Source: Solen grandis (lineage: Eukaryota; Mollusca; Bivalvia; Adapedonta; Solenidae). Taken from it: a stretch of DNA of 64,000 bases. Positions 22,676 to 32,120 of this stretch are shown here, one piece after another. Where the stretch lies: positions 30,051,452-30,115,451 of the forward strand of contig CM037789.1 of assembly GCA_021229015.1 (NCBI GenBank), given 5' to 3'. The notes under the pieces are model-generated. The model was not told the origin of the DNA and did no database searches. It saw nothing but the letters and a program-made list of their open reading frames with translations. Position numbers and translations under genes: made by a program. Position 1 is the stretch's first letter. Each line of letters starts with the position of its first letter.

Positions 22676-22830
22676 GGTTGACTGGTTGGCCCAGTGTCAG
22701 AATAATGTGACTTGATTAGGTATCCTTCCGCTAGTCTACGGCGTGGTATGGTATGGCAGTTAGGCAACATTCTATCTTGTCTAATGTAGGCTTCAAATAC
22801 GATTGGACGTAAACCTCAAGTACACAAACA
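22676..22830 (+). repeat. SINE-A fragment, diverged
   Basis: GACTGGTTGGCCCAGTGTCA, GAATAATGTGACTTGATTAG and CTAGTCTACGGCGTGGTATG are followed by a worn tail with GATTGGACGTAAACC. It lies ~55 bp after the previous copy in the same orientation. Confidence 0.6.
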
Positions 22831-23496
22831 TTACTTCTTCATTCTGCAAAAAGACATGTTTTTCTTTATTTCCATCAAAAAGTGTCACGTTGTCCACGGA
22901 AAGAATATCCCTGGTGTAAAATTTTGACAAATAACGGACAGGAGCCATTTAAAGATTGACATGTCGTAATGAAGCTTCTGACATTTAAATTATACGTACG
23001 TATGCTGCAGAAGACAGAAAATGGAATAAGAAAATCAAATATACGACAGCTTTTCTAGGTCATGAACGTTCACCGAAACACACGGAACAACTGATTTAAT
23101 ATGAAACGAGACACGGAATATTCTTTTGGAATATTCATAAAACTGGTAGACAAAGCATATGTATCATAGTCTGGATCTTAAATGCTTAAAACATTCGTGA
23201 TTGCGACGAAGTAAAAATATAGGAAAGTTTTACATTGTCTTATAATTTGATTTAAAAGTTATCATTGTTACATATTTTTTTTTATTTTAAGGATATACTG
23301 TCTGCCAATCTCATTAAAATCAGATTCGTTATGCTAACTGGATCTGACCACATCGTATAGAGGGTCGTCTCAGATTGACCTTTGTATAAGACAATCAAAT
23401 CGGCGGCTACAGAATCGTTTGGTATATCAGGGGGAAGTAACCGCATCAATCTCACAATAGGGTAGAAAGATGTCTAAGCGGCCGGTAAGCTCATTC
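22831..23496. other. Unique AT-rich stretch, nothing recognised
   Basis: No gene or repeat could be supported. Confidence 0.5.
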
Positions 23497-23568
23497 GGAG
23501 TGGTGGCTCATTCGGTAGAGCATTTGCCCTGAAAGCAAAAGGCCCGGGTTCGATTCCCGGTCAAACTA
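23497..23568 (+). tRNA. tRNA-like sequence (probable tRNA pseudogene or SINE head)
   Basis: The cloverleaf is nearly complete. D stem GCTC/GAGC (23506-23509, 23518-23521). Anticodon stem TTTGC/GCAAA (23523-23527, 23535-23539) with loop CCTGAAA. T arm CCGGG-TTCGATT-CCCGG (23544-23560). The A box TGGCTCATTCG and B box GGTTCGATTCC match the Pol III consensus, and T7 follows at 23573. Faults: the acceptor stem (GGAGTGG with TCAAACT) has two mismatches, and loop position 33 is C instead of the near-universal U. The formal anticodon would be UGA (serine), but there is no long variable arm as serine tRNAs have. A functional tRNA is unlikely. A tRNA-derived repeat or pseudogene fits better. Confidence 0.55.
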
Positions 23569-24951
23569 CACATTTTTTTCTCACCCTGTGACAAATGTTT
23601 TACCGAGTCAGTTAGAAACGCGCTATTTAATGGTTTAAAATCGAGCATTTGTTTATGCATATGAATTACTTAATAAGGTCAATCTAGCATGACCCCTAAT
23701 GAGAAATTGTAAGATCCTAATCGCGGATAGTATAGGATATGATTTTAATGAGACTGACTGTCTGCAAAGGGCCAATATTTAATATATATGGAAGACCAAT
23801 ATCGTGTAGTGAAACCTGTGTTTTATGTAATTCTAGAGATATTGAGAACAATTTTAATTTTATTTGTATCTGAAATATCTTATTTTGTATTACTTAGCCA
23901 AACTAAGTTTCTATAAATTTATGGAACTTGTGAAATTTAAAAAGGGTTCTGAATACTATGCATATTAATTTCGACAAAACCCTATTAAATTAAATATTGG
24001 TAACTATATATATAATGCAGTGTAAGACTACATACTTGTCTCATGATTTACGTTTTAAGTATTAACCTTGTTTAAGAAATTTTGGCTTTACATCAATGTA
24101 TCCTCTATTTGTATTACATTGTAAAAAAACTATACCATTTGAATGCCATAATGTCAGTTTCCAGTGTCGTCGATAACATTATTTAGTACTATCAACCATT
24201 AAATTAAGAAGCCCGTTATTCTAAAAAAAAAAAATTCCGTGTGTCTGTATAAACCTTTGCCAATGTGATTTAGATAGTATCTAATATTCTTATACATTAT
24301 TCTAAACCCATACAAAAGTGCACGCAACTTTTCTTTCTACGTTCTGTATACGAGAACATATTTTCATCAGATCAGAAAAAAAAACATTGCCGTGTCTCAT
24401 GCTTTTAAAATCACAGAAATACATTTGCACCTCAGCTCAACACATTTTGAAAAATTTATTGGAATCTGTGTGCCGAATCATGCATTTGTTTTATTACGTG
24501 TGAGTGGAAGCGGTATCGTCCTGGTAATTAAACGCTTAATTCGTTCATCTCTATTGACTAAACGTGAAGTTCTGGATGACGTCATCGATTAGTTCAAGAG
24601 AACATATCTAATTAAGTTTGCATTGTACTTTGCACATTAGTTTTTCAATAGAGAAATTGCGTAGCTATGAACTCCGAGGTGTTGTTTCAGCTCATTGCCT
24701 AGGCTTTAAGTTGAATTATTCAAATTACCTTGTTGGTCTGTTTTGTGTAAATGAAGTAAAAAAAATAACAGAGCGATATTAAATCTAAAAAATGCAAAAT
24801 TCTACATTTGAAATTTAAAATATGTACAATGTATGTGGTTTCGCCTCTGTTCGGCTAAATTATTCAATTCATGGAAAAAGTAAATTCGAGGCTTTGGTGT
24901 TTTTGTTGTTGTTGTTGTTTGTTTATTTATTTGGTGTTGGATTTTTTGTAA
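23569..24951. other. Unique AT-rich stretch, nothing recognised
   Basis: No gene, RNA or repeat family could be supported over ~1.4 kb. Overlapping frames at 24318-24592 show no domain. Confidence 0.5.
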
Positions 24952-24954
24952 TAT

Positions 24955-25001
<47 letters not shown>

Positions 25002-25012
25002 TCTATTTATTT
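24952..25012. repeat. (TTTA)n microsatellite
   Basis: About fourteen units of TTTA with one TCTA variant near the end. Confidence 0.95.
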
Positions 25013-25172
25013 GAATATAAATTAATTTTTTACAAATAAAAAAGCACACTACTGCATTAAGGTGTCATGCCATGAGTATAATATATGACTGAACAGTAGC
25101 ACTTATATCGCCCCTACCTTTGAATTTTTCATCAATCCAAGCTTGTCTCATACACCTTTACCGGATTTTTTA

Positions 25173-25940
25173 TTAGTCCCCTGCCCTTGTAACCGGAGGG
25201 GACTATAGGTTTGCCTTCCCTCCGTCCGTCCGTCCGTCCGTCCGTCCGAAAAATTGGATCCCATGGTAACTCAAAAAGTATTGAAGATATTTCTATGAAA
25301 CTTTAAATATGGATAGATGGCTGTATGGAGATTATACATGTCTTTTTTTCTTCCTAGGTTGAAAAATCTGGTTGCTATGACAACAAATAGACTAAAAATA
25401 TGGCAAATAAAGCAATTTGTGATAACTCAAAACGTACAGAAGATATTTTTATGAAACTTGAAATATGGATGGATGTCTGTATGGAGATTATGCCCGTCTT
25501 TTTTATTTCTTCCTAGATTGAAAAATATGGTTGCTATGACAACAAATAGACTTAAAATATGACAAATAAAGCAATATACTGTGATAACTCAAAACGTACA
25601 GAAGATATTTTTATGAAACTTAAGATATTGATAGATGGCTGTATGGAAATTATGCCCGTCTTTTTTTATTTCTTCCTATATTGAAATATCTGGTTGCTAT
25701 GACATCAGATAGACTTAAAATATGGCAAATAAAAATATATTGTGATAACTCAAAAAGTAATGAAAATATTTTTATGAAACTTGAAATATGAATAGATGGC
25801 TGTATGGAGATTATGCACATCATTTTTAGTTTTTTTTTATCTTTTTCTTCTGACTAATATCTTGGTTGCTTTGGTAATGGGAAAATCATGTACCTTACCG
25901 GTAGGGGCTTCGTGTGTTGCCTGCAACACCAGTTACTTGT
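25173..25940. mobile_element. Repeat element: hairpin, (CCGT)n and four ~160-bp tandem units
   Basis: It starts with an inverted pair TAGTCCCCT...AGGGGACTA (25173-25206), followed by (CCGT)n at about 25220-25248. Then come four tandem units beginning GRTAACTCAAAAMGTA at 25265, 25421, 25583 and 25744 (spacing 156-162). Each carries ATGAAACTTRARATATKGAT, GGCTGTATGGAGATTATGC and GGTTGCTATGACAACAAATA. The end has GTAGGGGCTTCGTG and the small palindrome GTGTTGCCTGCAACAC. No ORF reads like a transposase. The layout recalls satellite-carrying non-autonomous elements reported in bivalves. The class (Helitron-like, foldback or other) is not determined. Confidence 0.65.
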
Positions 25941-26252
25941 TGTTTTTTTTGTTGTTTTTTTGTATTTGCAAGATAAACATTTGTTGTTTTCTTTTTTCTG
26001 GATACATTGTGGTTTATATCGAAATTAATTAAATAGCGCCTTAGAAGCGGGTCTTGTATAATATTATTATGAATAAAAATGTTCACCCGATAATAAAATT
26101 TCACTATTATTTAATTAAAAATGCATATAAAATATGAAACTTATTTGTTTTACTTCGATTGGGAATCAAGATATTCCAACTTATACTAATCACTCTCGAC
26201 TGTTTCTGGATTAGGCAAGTACGTTGCGCCTTGCAAGGCCATTAAATCCTTG

Positions 26253-26270
26253 CCCCCCCCCCCCCCCCCC
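26253..26270. repeat. C18 homopolymer
   Basis: Eighteen consecutive C, next to a possible inverted tRNA-like head. One of four C tracts of 18 or more in the window. Confidence 0.95.
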
Positions 26271-26425
26271 GTCGAAGTTTGAACAACCCAAAACCATATA
26301 CGCAAGCGGGTACGTTACCACTGGACAAGAGCGCCCCTGCACTTTCGCACATGTAAAAATATATTCACGTGATCATACAGAGATTTGAACCCTCATCTGT
26401 GAAGGGTTAGTGGTAATAAATCAGC
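26271..26425 (-). repeat. Possible tRNA-derived SINE, inverted, weak
   Basis: On the minus strand GTCCAGTGGTAACGTACCCG looks like an A-box region, and GGTTGTTCAAACTTCG ~25 bases further like a B box. A second B-box-like GAGGGTTCAAATCTCTG lies upstream. No family tail is recognised, so this may be two relics or chance. Confidence 0.3.
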
Positions 26426-26817
26426 AACTTTGACATTCATTTTTCCCAGAGGAGGATGTCAATCTGTCAGGATACTATTACTGAGAGTGAAATTGAGTCT
26501 CTAGTCTACCAAACCCATTTCCAATATCAGTTCATTAATAATGCATTTAAATAAATGTTGATAAATACTCGGCTTTGTCAGCTACGTAAATGTGCATGTC
26601 ATCGACCTTACAAATGGATTGGAAGACATAGAGACAGGTTATGATGATTTAGATATACTGAAAGAAGCACTTTTCTGCAAACAATATCATAAAGATTATT
26701 TTAATTTTGTTAGAAATGCATTGGTCTCTCTATTACAAAAGATATATTAATACGCACGCACGTGATGCTTTCCTTCACACACCTTCAAGTGTGGACAGTG
26801 TTCATTGTATATATAAC

Positions 26818-26900
26818 ATACCCTACCGCTAACCCTAACCCCTAACCCTTCCCTAACCCTTACCTAATCCTTACCCTTACCCTCACCTAACCACTACTGA
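26818..26900. repeat. Degenerate telomere-like (CCCTAA)n block
   Basis: CGCTAACCCTAACCCCTAACC and related CCCTAA/CCTTACC variants fill ~80 bp in one orientation. The motif is the complement of the TTAGGG telomere repeat of most animals, mollusc included. It is internal to a window of ordinary DNA, so it is an interstitial repeat or a telomere-like minisatellite, not a chromosome end. Confidence 0.7.
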
Positions 26901-26988
26901 ATGTGGGGACGTCCTCAGTGGTGAGTAAAGTGTGCTACTCGCAAGCAACGGAGTACAAAATTGATATTACTTACCTTCTGTGCAAGAG

Positions 26989-26989
26989 A

Positions 26990-27022
<33 letters not shown>

Positions 27023-27025
27023 CAC
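26989..27025. repeat. (CA)n microsatellite
   Basis: About eighteen CA units with one CG interruption. Confidence 0.95.
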
Positions 27026-27420
27026 TTTAATGTAATGTTCTTTTATTAAGGAAGAATTCATCTACTCGAGGGAATAAAAAGTTACGAGTAAATAACGGTT
27101 CTCTAAAAGCTCAATGAATATTAAACGAACATCTTTTCCAGATAACGGGACCGATATGTTAATACAAATTGACGTCAAATGCAAGAGAAAGCCCAATAAG
27201 CTTCTGTATTAATTTTGTATCAACTAAACTGATGTATTCATTACGTGACTGGAAATATTATATTTCTATGTATATACGAGTAATTGACCACTTTGTCTTC
27301 TCTTTGCATTGCTATAGGTTTTTTTCTCCGTTGTTGTTATTTTATTTAATGGTTACTGTGGAACATTAAATGGCATGACTGTTAAGGTTATTGGAAATTT
27401 CGTTTTCTTGCTATCTTATT
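27026..27420. other. AT-rich stretch, nothing recognised
   Basis: No gene or repeat family could be supported between the (CA)n and the palindromic MITE. Confidence 0.5.
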
Positions 27421-27597
27421 GTAATCAAACAATCATTAAAATATAATCATGGTTCTTCAAATGCTTAAAAAGAGTTAAGTGTAGATGCAAGCATCCGTTC
27501 AGAGCTATAGGCTATTTTGCTCTAAATCTATAAAACTTCAAAATTGCCATGATCACTTGATGGACCATGAACACGCTTTAATGATGGATGGATTACC
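27421..27597 (+). mobile_element. MITE-G: TTAA-flanked palindromic element, copy 1
   Basis: The left arm (GTAATCAAACAATCATTAAA, ATAATCATGGTTCTTCAA) and right arm (TTGATGGACCATGAACACG, TTTAATGATGGATGGATTAC) are inverted repeats of ~40 bp. Between them lie GTGTAGATGCAAGCATCCGT and a block around CTATAGGCTATTTTGCTC shared with the other copies. TTAA follows directly after GGATTACC (27598-27601), and TTAT precedes. Non-coding, ~176 bp. Confidence 0.75.
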
Positions 27598-27851
27598 TTA
27601 ACTTGGTTGATGCTTAATATTAATATTTGAATGATATTTTAAGTACATATTGGTCTGGTACAGTTTTTTTCTGACTTAAAGAGACAAAGAATTCAAATGA
27701 CTGTGATTTTGTCCATTAGACGTAAAACTCACTCAAAGAAGCATTTAGATTGTTTAAAAAAAAGGTTAATTACATAAAACATTATCGAGTTGATCATCGA
27801 TATGATTGGCTTAAAGTCATCATAAAACTTGCGTTGTTGTTGTCTCTCTAT

Positions 27852-27852
<1 letters not shown>

Positions 27853-27891
<39 letters not shown>

Positions 27892-27908
27892 TCTCTCTCT
27901 CTGTCTCT
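27853..27908. repeat. C37 homopolymer followed by (TC)n
   Basis: Thirty-seven C (27853-27889) run into about nine TC units. The length is likely to be unreliable in the assembly. Gly- or Pro-rich frames here are artefacts. Confidence 0.95.
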
Positions 27909-28044
27909 CAAATGTCCTGTCTGTCTTTCATCAAAACGTGGTTTATGCTTGCGTAGTTGATTCTAGCTGGTAATAGTTTCCAAATGATAGAAGATTGCAA
28001 GAAAAAATGTGTTTTTTATGGTGAGGGGTGGTGGGGGGGGACAT

Positions 28045-28150
28045 CGTGACGACAGTATTTCATTCATTTGGAGACTATGTCTACTTGAGACAGATACAAT
28101 GCTGCCATACTGCAGTATCACGCCCGTGACATGTGGCATAGTACCACAAA
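28045..28150 (-). repeat. SINE-A fragment, inverted
   Basis: The minus strand reads GTGGTACTATGCCACATGTC, GGGCGTGATACTGCAGTATG, GCAGCATTGTATCTGTCTC, AAGTAGACATAGTCTCCAAA and TGAATGAAATACTGTCG. Head missing. An (AATG)n array abuts its 5' side. Confidence 0.75.
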
Positions 28151-28152
28151 AA

Positions 28153-28188
28153 TTAATGAATGAATGAATGAATGAATGAATGAATGAA
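28153..28188. repeat. (AATG)n microsatellite
   Basis: About nine units of AATG directly beside the inverted SINE-A fragment. Confidence 0.95.
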
Positions 28189-28919
28189 TTAATTATTTAA
28201 AAATATCATAGGAAGAAAGACAGAAAACGAAAAGGAGGAAGTCGGAAAGATTTACTAGAAAAAAACAACATTTAAGGTGCTTTAGAGAGAGAGTTTAAAT
28301 ATGTCATGTAAAACATGAAAGTAACCAAGCATAATACCATCATCAAAGTTTTGTTTCCCTACGGACAGTGAATCCGTCTTTCCTGCGTTCAAAAAAACTT
28401 AAAAATAATTCACTGCTCAGCATGCGTGTAGGCTCAGCCGTTTTTAAGTTGCGTTTCTAATTCAAAACTCTGATTGAAAACTCTGCGGTTGAGTTACACA
28501 CAAAAAAGAATGCTTTCAAAATGCTGCAACAAATTAGGAAACAAAGGACAAAACTCTTAAATAAATTGCTGCAGAAGCAAATAAGCACAGGAAAGTGGGA
28601 TTCAGCTCAAACCCTACCCATTTCAGAAAAGGCCCCGGGGGCATTTACCCCCGGATTTAATTTGAACATAGAACCGCAGTTGTAAGCTCCGTTAGGTTCC
28701 TGAAGTCCGAATTTTTTAATTCATGCTTGGATTCGCTGGGGACTTTCTGTCTGCAAACGCGCTTGCGCGAGCAGTCTCTTGATAACCACACTTTCAAAAC
28801 TGTTGAAAGCAGCTTGGTATATCATATGTAATTTTAAGCAAATAATGTGCAAATAATGTTAATCTGGAAAACCAAGGATGGAGAATAGCTTGGACGTTTT
28901 CGATTTTCTTTAATCGCCC

Positions 28920-28923
<4 letters not shown>
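28189..28923. other. Unique stretch with one small GC hairpin
   Basis: CCGGGGGCATTTACCCCCGG near 28636-28656 can form a 7-bp G/C stem with a 6-base loop. No gene or repeat family recognised otherwise. Confidence 0.45.

Positions 28924-29008
<85 letters not shown>
28924..29008. repeat. (TA)n microsatellite, ~42 units
   Basis: An uninterrupted TA run of ~85 bp that ends the recognisable retrotransposon sequence on its 3' side. It could extrude as a cruciform and could mark a rearrangement or a gap-filling problem. Confidence 0.95.
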
Positions 29009-29009
<1 letters not shown>

Positions 29010-30171
29010 CCAGGAACTCTCCCCTTTTGGACAGATGTGTTGATGTAGGCGTTGTCTGTTAGGAACGATGTCAGTCTTCTTGGCAAGGACAGCGAAGAAT
29101 ACCTTCCCCTCAACGTTCAGCAACGATATGGTTCGCAACTGATTGACTGTCTTGGAGTTTCTCTCCTTTGGTGTGAAGATTCCCTCTGCCTCTTTCCAAG
29201 CCTCTGGCACCTCTCCCTTTCTCCAGACTACCTTCAGGAGCCTCCATAACCGTTTGAGAAGACGTGGGCACATCTTGTACACTTTGTACGGTATGGCATT
29301 GGGTCCAGGCGCTGAGCCAAATCATGCCTTCTTAATGATATCACTCACTTCCCCAAATGTTGGTTCTGTGATGTTCATCTTCTTTTGTGGTGGCTCTGCA
29401 GGGTCAATTCTATCACAGTCGCCCAGTGGGTCCTCTCGATTGGGATCTGAGTGTGTTTCATGTAGGTATGATTCAACCTCTTCGACAGGTGTCTCCATCA
29501 CTCCAGATCGTTCCTTGTCAAGGAGGGATTTCCCAAACTTGTATGGGTTCGCCCTTTCCCTGGTCTTTCTTCTCGTGTTTTCAGCTTTCCGTAGAGAAGT
29601 CAGCTGTGAGTGCAGTGTGTCTCTCAACTCAGACAGGCCAAGTTGCTCAGATGGTGATCTGTCTCGAAATCCAAACCTCTCCTTAGCCACTGAGTGGATA
29701 AGAGTGGTGAGGGTTTGGAGTTTCCGGTCCACTGGTCCTTGCATGGATGTTTCGAGGATACTGTCTAGGTCCTCATCTAGAAGTCTCCATGATGTCTTGT
29801 CTGATGCTTTGGGCCACTTGATTCTTGGTTTCTTGAGTCTAGTGGCTGGTTCTTGGTGTGGTCTATCCGGAGTTGTCTCATGATGTACATCGTGGCTGCT
29901 TTCCTGAGTCTGAAGTAGCTCAAGGAGGGGGGTCATCATCCACCTCAGGATCCCGGACGACATTATGTGTTGTCTCTTGTACAGAGAGTTCATCAGTACT
30001 GTGGTTTGAGTCCAGACTGGAGTACTCCTGCGTCTCACTAGCCAAACTGGCTAAGCGCTGTCCAAGTGACCTCACATGTTGGCAACCAGACTTCCCCAGG
30101 TGTATGCGTAGACCTCGTTGGTTCTTGCAGACCTTTCCGCAGTTACATGTGACAGTTCCCGGTGCACAGTG
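29009..30171 (-). pseudogene. Broken R2/NeSL-like non-LTR retrotransposon ORF fragment
   Basis: Minus strand, N-terminal part of a retrotransposon polyprotein. At 30168-30090 there is a C2HC/C2H2-like zinc finger with CNCGKVCKNQRGLRIHLGKS then GC. A linker follows with WRLLDEDLDSILETSMQG and AKERFG. Then comes the start of the reverse transcriptase domain: APGPNAIPYKVYKMCPRLLK, EVPEAWKEAEGIFTPKE, RTISLLNVEGKVFFAVLA and NTSVQKGRVPG, where it stops at the (TA)n tract. Damage: a frameshift in the G6 run at 29927-29932, an in-frame TGA at 29322-29324 and a frameshift near 29077-29084. The catalytic YxDD box, endonuclease and 3' UTR are absent. The zinc finger and RT wording are typical of R2-superfamily elements. 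The exact clade is uncertain. It is certainly not functional. Confidence 0.85.
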
Positions 30172-30645
30172 CTATAAAAACCAAGAGAATCTAGATATAT
30201 TTAAAGTATTATTGAATATAACTGACATTGAATATGTCATGACAAACGGGAAAATGTACCACGTACGGCAGAATTGATATTAAACTCAATTAAACTTTAA
30301 TAAAAAAAAGTTTAATATTTAACAATGTTAAAACGACTAGATTTGACAGAAGGTAAGTACTTATACAAATTTTATCGGTGACCTTCAGGTGGTTCTTGAT
30401 GAAGATGAAAATTCGGACAATCCGCAGAAAACCCACGTGTCCAAACTGACTACCAATTACACGCTTACACACAACGTTGGGGTGATCGTGGATCGGGGCA
30501 TGTTTTATTTGTATTTGTAATTTGTATTTAGTTATATAACGGCAGTCAGCTATCCTAACAAAGTTACTACTGGATGAACAACTGCTGGTGATAATAAAAA
30601 TTATATGTAATCTGTGATCACTATATTCTAGGTCGATAGAAAAAA
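30172..30645. other. AT-rich stretch, nothing recognised
   Basis: Retrotransposon similarity stops at ~30171 (a stop codon lies directly upstream in that frame). No other feature is seen. Confidence 0.5.
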
Positions 30646-30960
30646 CCGGCGCAATAGTTCAGTCGTAGTGTGTCTGTTTTGCGATTGGGAGGTCTGGGAT
30701 TCGAATCAGAGCTGGCGCACTTTACTCCGATGACCGCGTTAAACCAAAGGCGTATAAAATTGGTATCAGATGCACCCTTGACTGGTACTCATCAAAATGG
30801 GGAATTTGGTTGCTACGAGAAACTTGTCTCCCGAGTATCGCTGCTATACTCCGGACACGTAAAATGACCAAGGGTCTATTCGCTAATGAGTCCCCGACTC
30901 CTGTGTTTCTGACATTGTCTGCTGCATGTCGTCTCTTCAGGAAAAATGAAAAGGACAAAA
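30646..30960 (+). repeat. tRNA-Ala-like SINE head with unfamiliar body (SINE-C)
   Basis: The head CCGGCGCAATAGTTCAGTCG contains TAGTTCAGTCG, an exact match to the A-box consensus. GGGATTCGAATCAGAGC 45 bases later is a B box. The middle, TTTGCGA, sits where an anticodon loop would give UGC (alanine). The following ~230 bp (CACCCTTGACTGGTACTC, TTGTCTCCCGAGTATCGCTG and others) match neither SINE-A nor the RUDI-like family. The right boundary is a guess. Confidence 0.45.
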
Positions 30961-31016
30961 TGATCAGAAAATGAATACTAGCCATTATTATAGAATGTCA
31001 TTTGCTTTATATTTAC

Positions 31017-31052
31017 AAGACTGGTTGGCCCGGTGCCAGGATGATACGCTGT
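31017..31052 (+). repeat. SINE-A core scrap at LINE junction
   Basis: AGACTGGTTGGCCCGGTGCC and AGGATGATACGCTGTGG match the SINE-A core. LINE coding sequence begins directly after, so the LINE appears to have inserted into, or joined with, a SINE-A copy. Confidence 0.6.
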
Positions 31053-31803
31053 GGTTTGTTTATAAAAAATCTACTCCAAATTACATTATTTATGAAGAAA
31101 CAGGAACACTTCCCCTTTCAGTCGATATTGAAACTAGGGTAATAGCTTATTGGTCAAAGTTACATTTATCACCTGAAAACACCCCTATAAAACTATCAGC
31201 CAAAATTTATAACAGTATCGTACTTGAATCAAAACACCTACAAGACCAATCTCTTAAGAAAAAATATCCATGGATTTACTCAGTTAAATCAATTTTAATT
31301 AAATGTGGGTTGAATAATATTGGAGTAATCAATCGACTATTAACCCGAAATGGCTGAAACTAACTGTAAGGCAAAAATTAAAAGATTTATTTCTTAATGA
31401 ATGGTATAGTCTTGTAAACAGCTCAAGCAATAATACATTTTATAAAATATTCAAGACAAAATTTGGTTTTGAAGATTATTTAATAAAAACTCCTTCAAGA
31501 TATTTAAAATGTTTAATCAGATTTAGAACTCGTAATCATAGAATGCAGGTAGAAATAGGTAAATGGAATCGAATCGCACTAAATGAAAGATTTTGTCCAC
31601 ATTGCGTCAATAAATTAGGGGACGAATTCCATTATCTCTTTGAATGCAATAATTTAACAGATGACAGAAAGAAATATCTAAAGCCCTATTTTTATAGAAA
31701 CCCAAATATTTTTAAATTAGAGAAACTAATGAACGCAAAAAACAAAAGACAAAACATAAATTTATTTAAGTTTGTACAATCAATTTTGACTAAGATAAGG
31801 TAA
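31053..31803 (+). pseudogene. LINE ORF2 C-terminal region, frameshifted remnant
   Basis: The first part (frame 2, to ~31325) reads STPNYIIYEETGTLPLS, RVIAYWSKLHL and KYPWIYSVKSILIKCGLNN. After a frameshift near 31322-31330 it continues in frame 1 with NPKWLKLTVRQKLKDLFLNE, RYLKCLIRFRTRNHRMQVEI, ERFCPHCVNKLGDEFHYLFE and ends KFVQSILTKIR-stop at 31801-31803. The C-X2-C...H...C arrangement (FCPHC, EFHYLFEC) is the zinc-knuckle-like C-terminus found in many animal LINE polyproteins. Reverse transcriptase motifs are absent, so this is a 5'-truncated copy. Clade not assigned. Confidence 0.8.
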
Positions 31804-32120
31804 TATTATACTCTAATGATTAATTGGTAGATATTCTGACAACATGTTTAAATTGATGTTTTGTTGTTGTTGTTTTCTTTAAATGGCAATTGTGAAACAA
31901 TGACTCTCCACCTGTACAACTGAATTATTTATGTATTAGAATATATATTTGCAAAATGTATTAGTGAAATTATCTCAATTATTGTGTTACTACTTCTATT
32001 TTTTCTAGAGCCTCTTTATATGTTGTACTTATTATAACCTCTCTTATCCATTACTGTAAAATGGAATGAGTGAAATAAAGGAATTTGAATTGAATTGATT
32101 TGAATTGAATGGAATTGAAT
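31804..32120 (+). mobile_element. 3' UTR and tail of the LINE remnant
   Basis: The non-coding tail follows the stop directly. It ends in AATGAGTGAAATAAAGGAA and a short (TTGAA)n-like array (TTTGAATTGAATTGATTTG and onward). Simple tandem tails are common at LINE 3' ends. The end at ~32120 is where the array stops. Confidence 0.6.

Noticed and set aside
26818..26900. True chromosome end
   Set aside because: The repeats are short, degenerate and flanked on both sides by ordinary DNA.
29143..29883. 246-codon plus-strand frame, the longest in the window
   Set aside because: It is antisense to the retrotransposon reading frame, which has recognisable zinc-finger and RT motifs on the minus strand.
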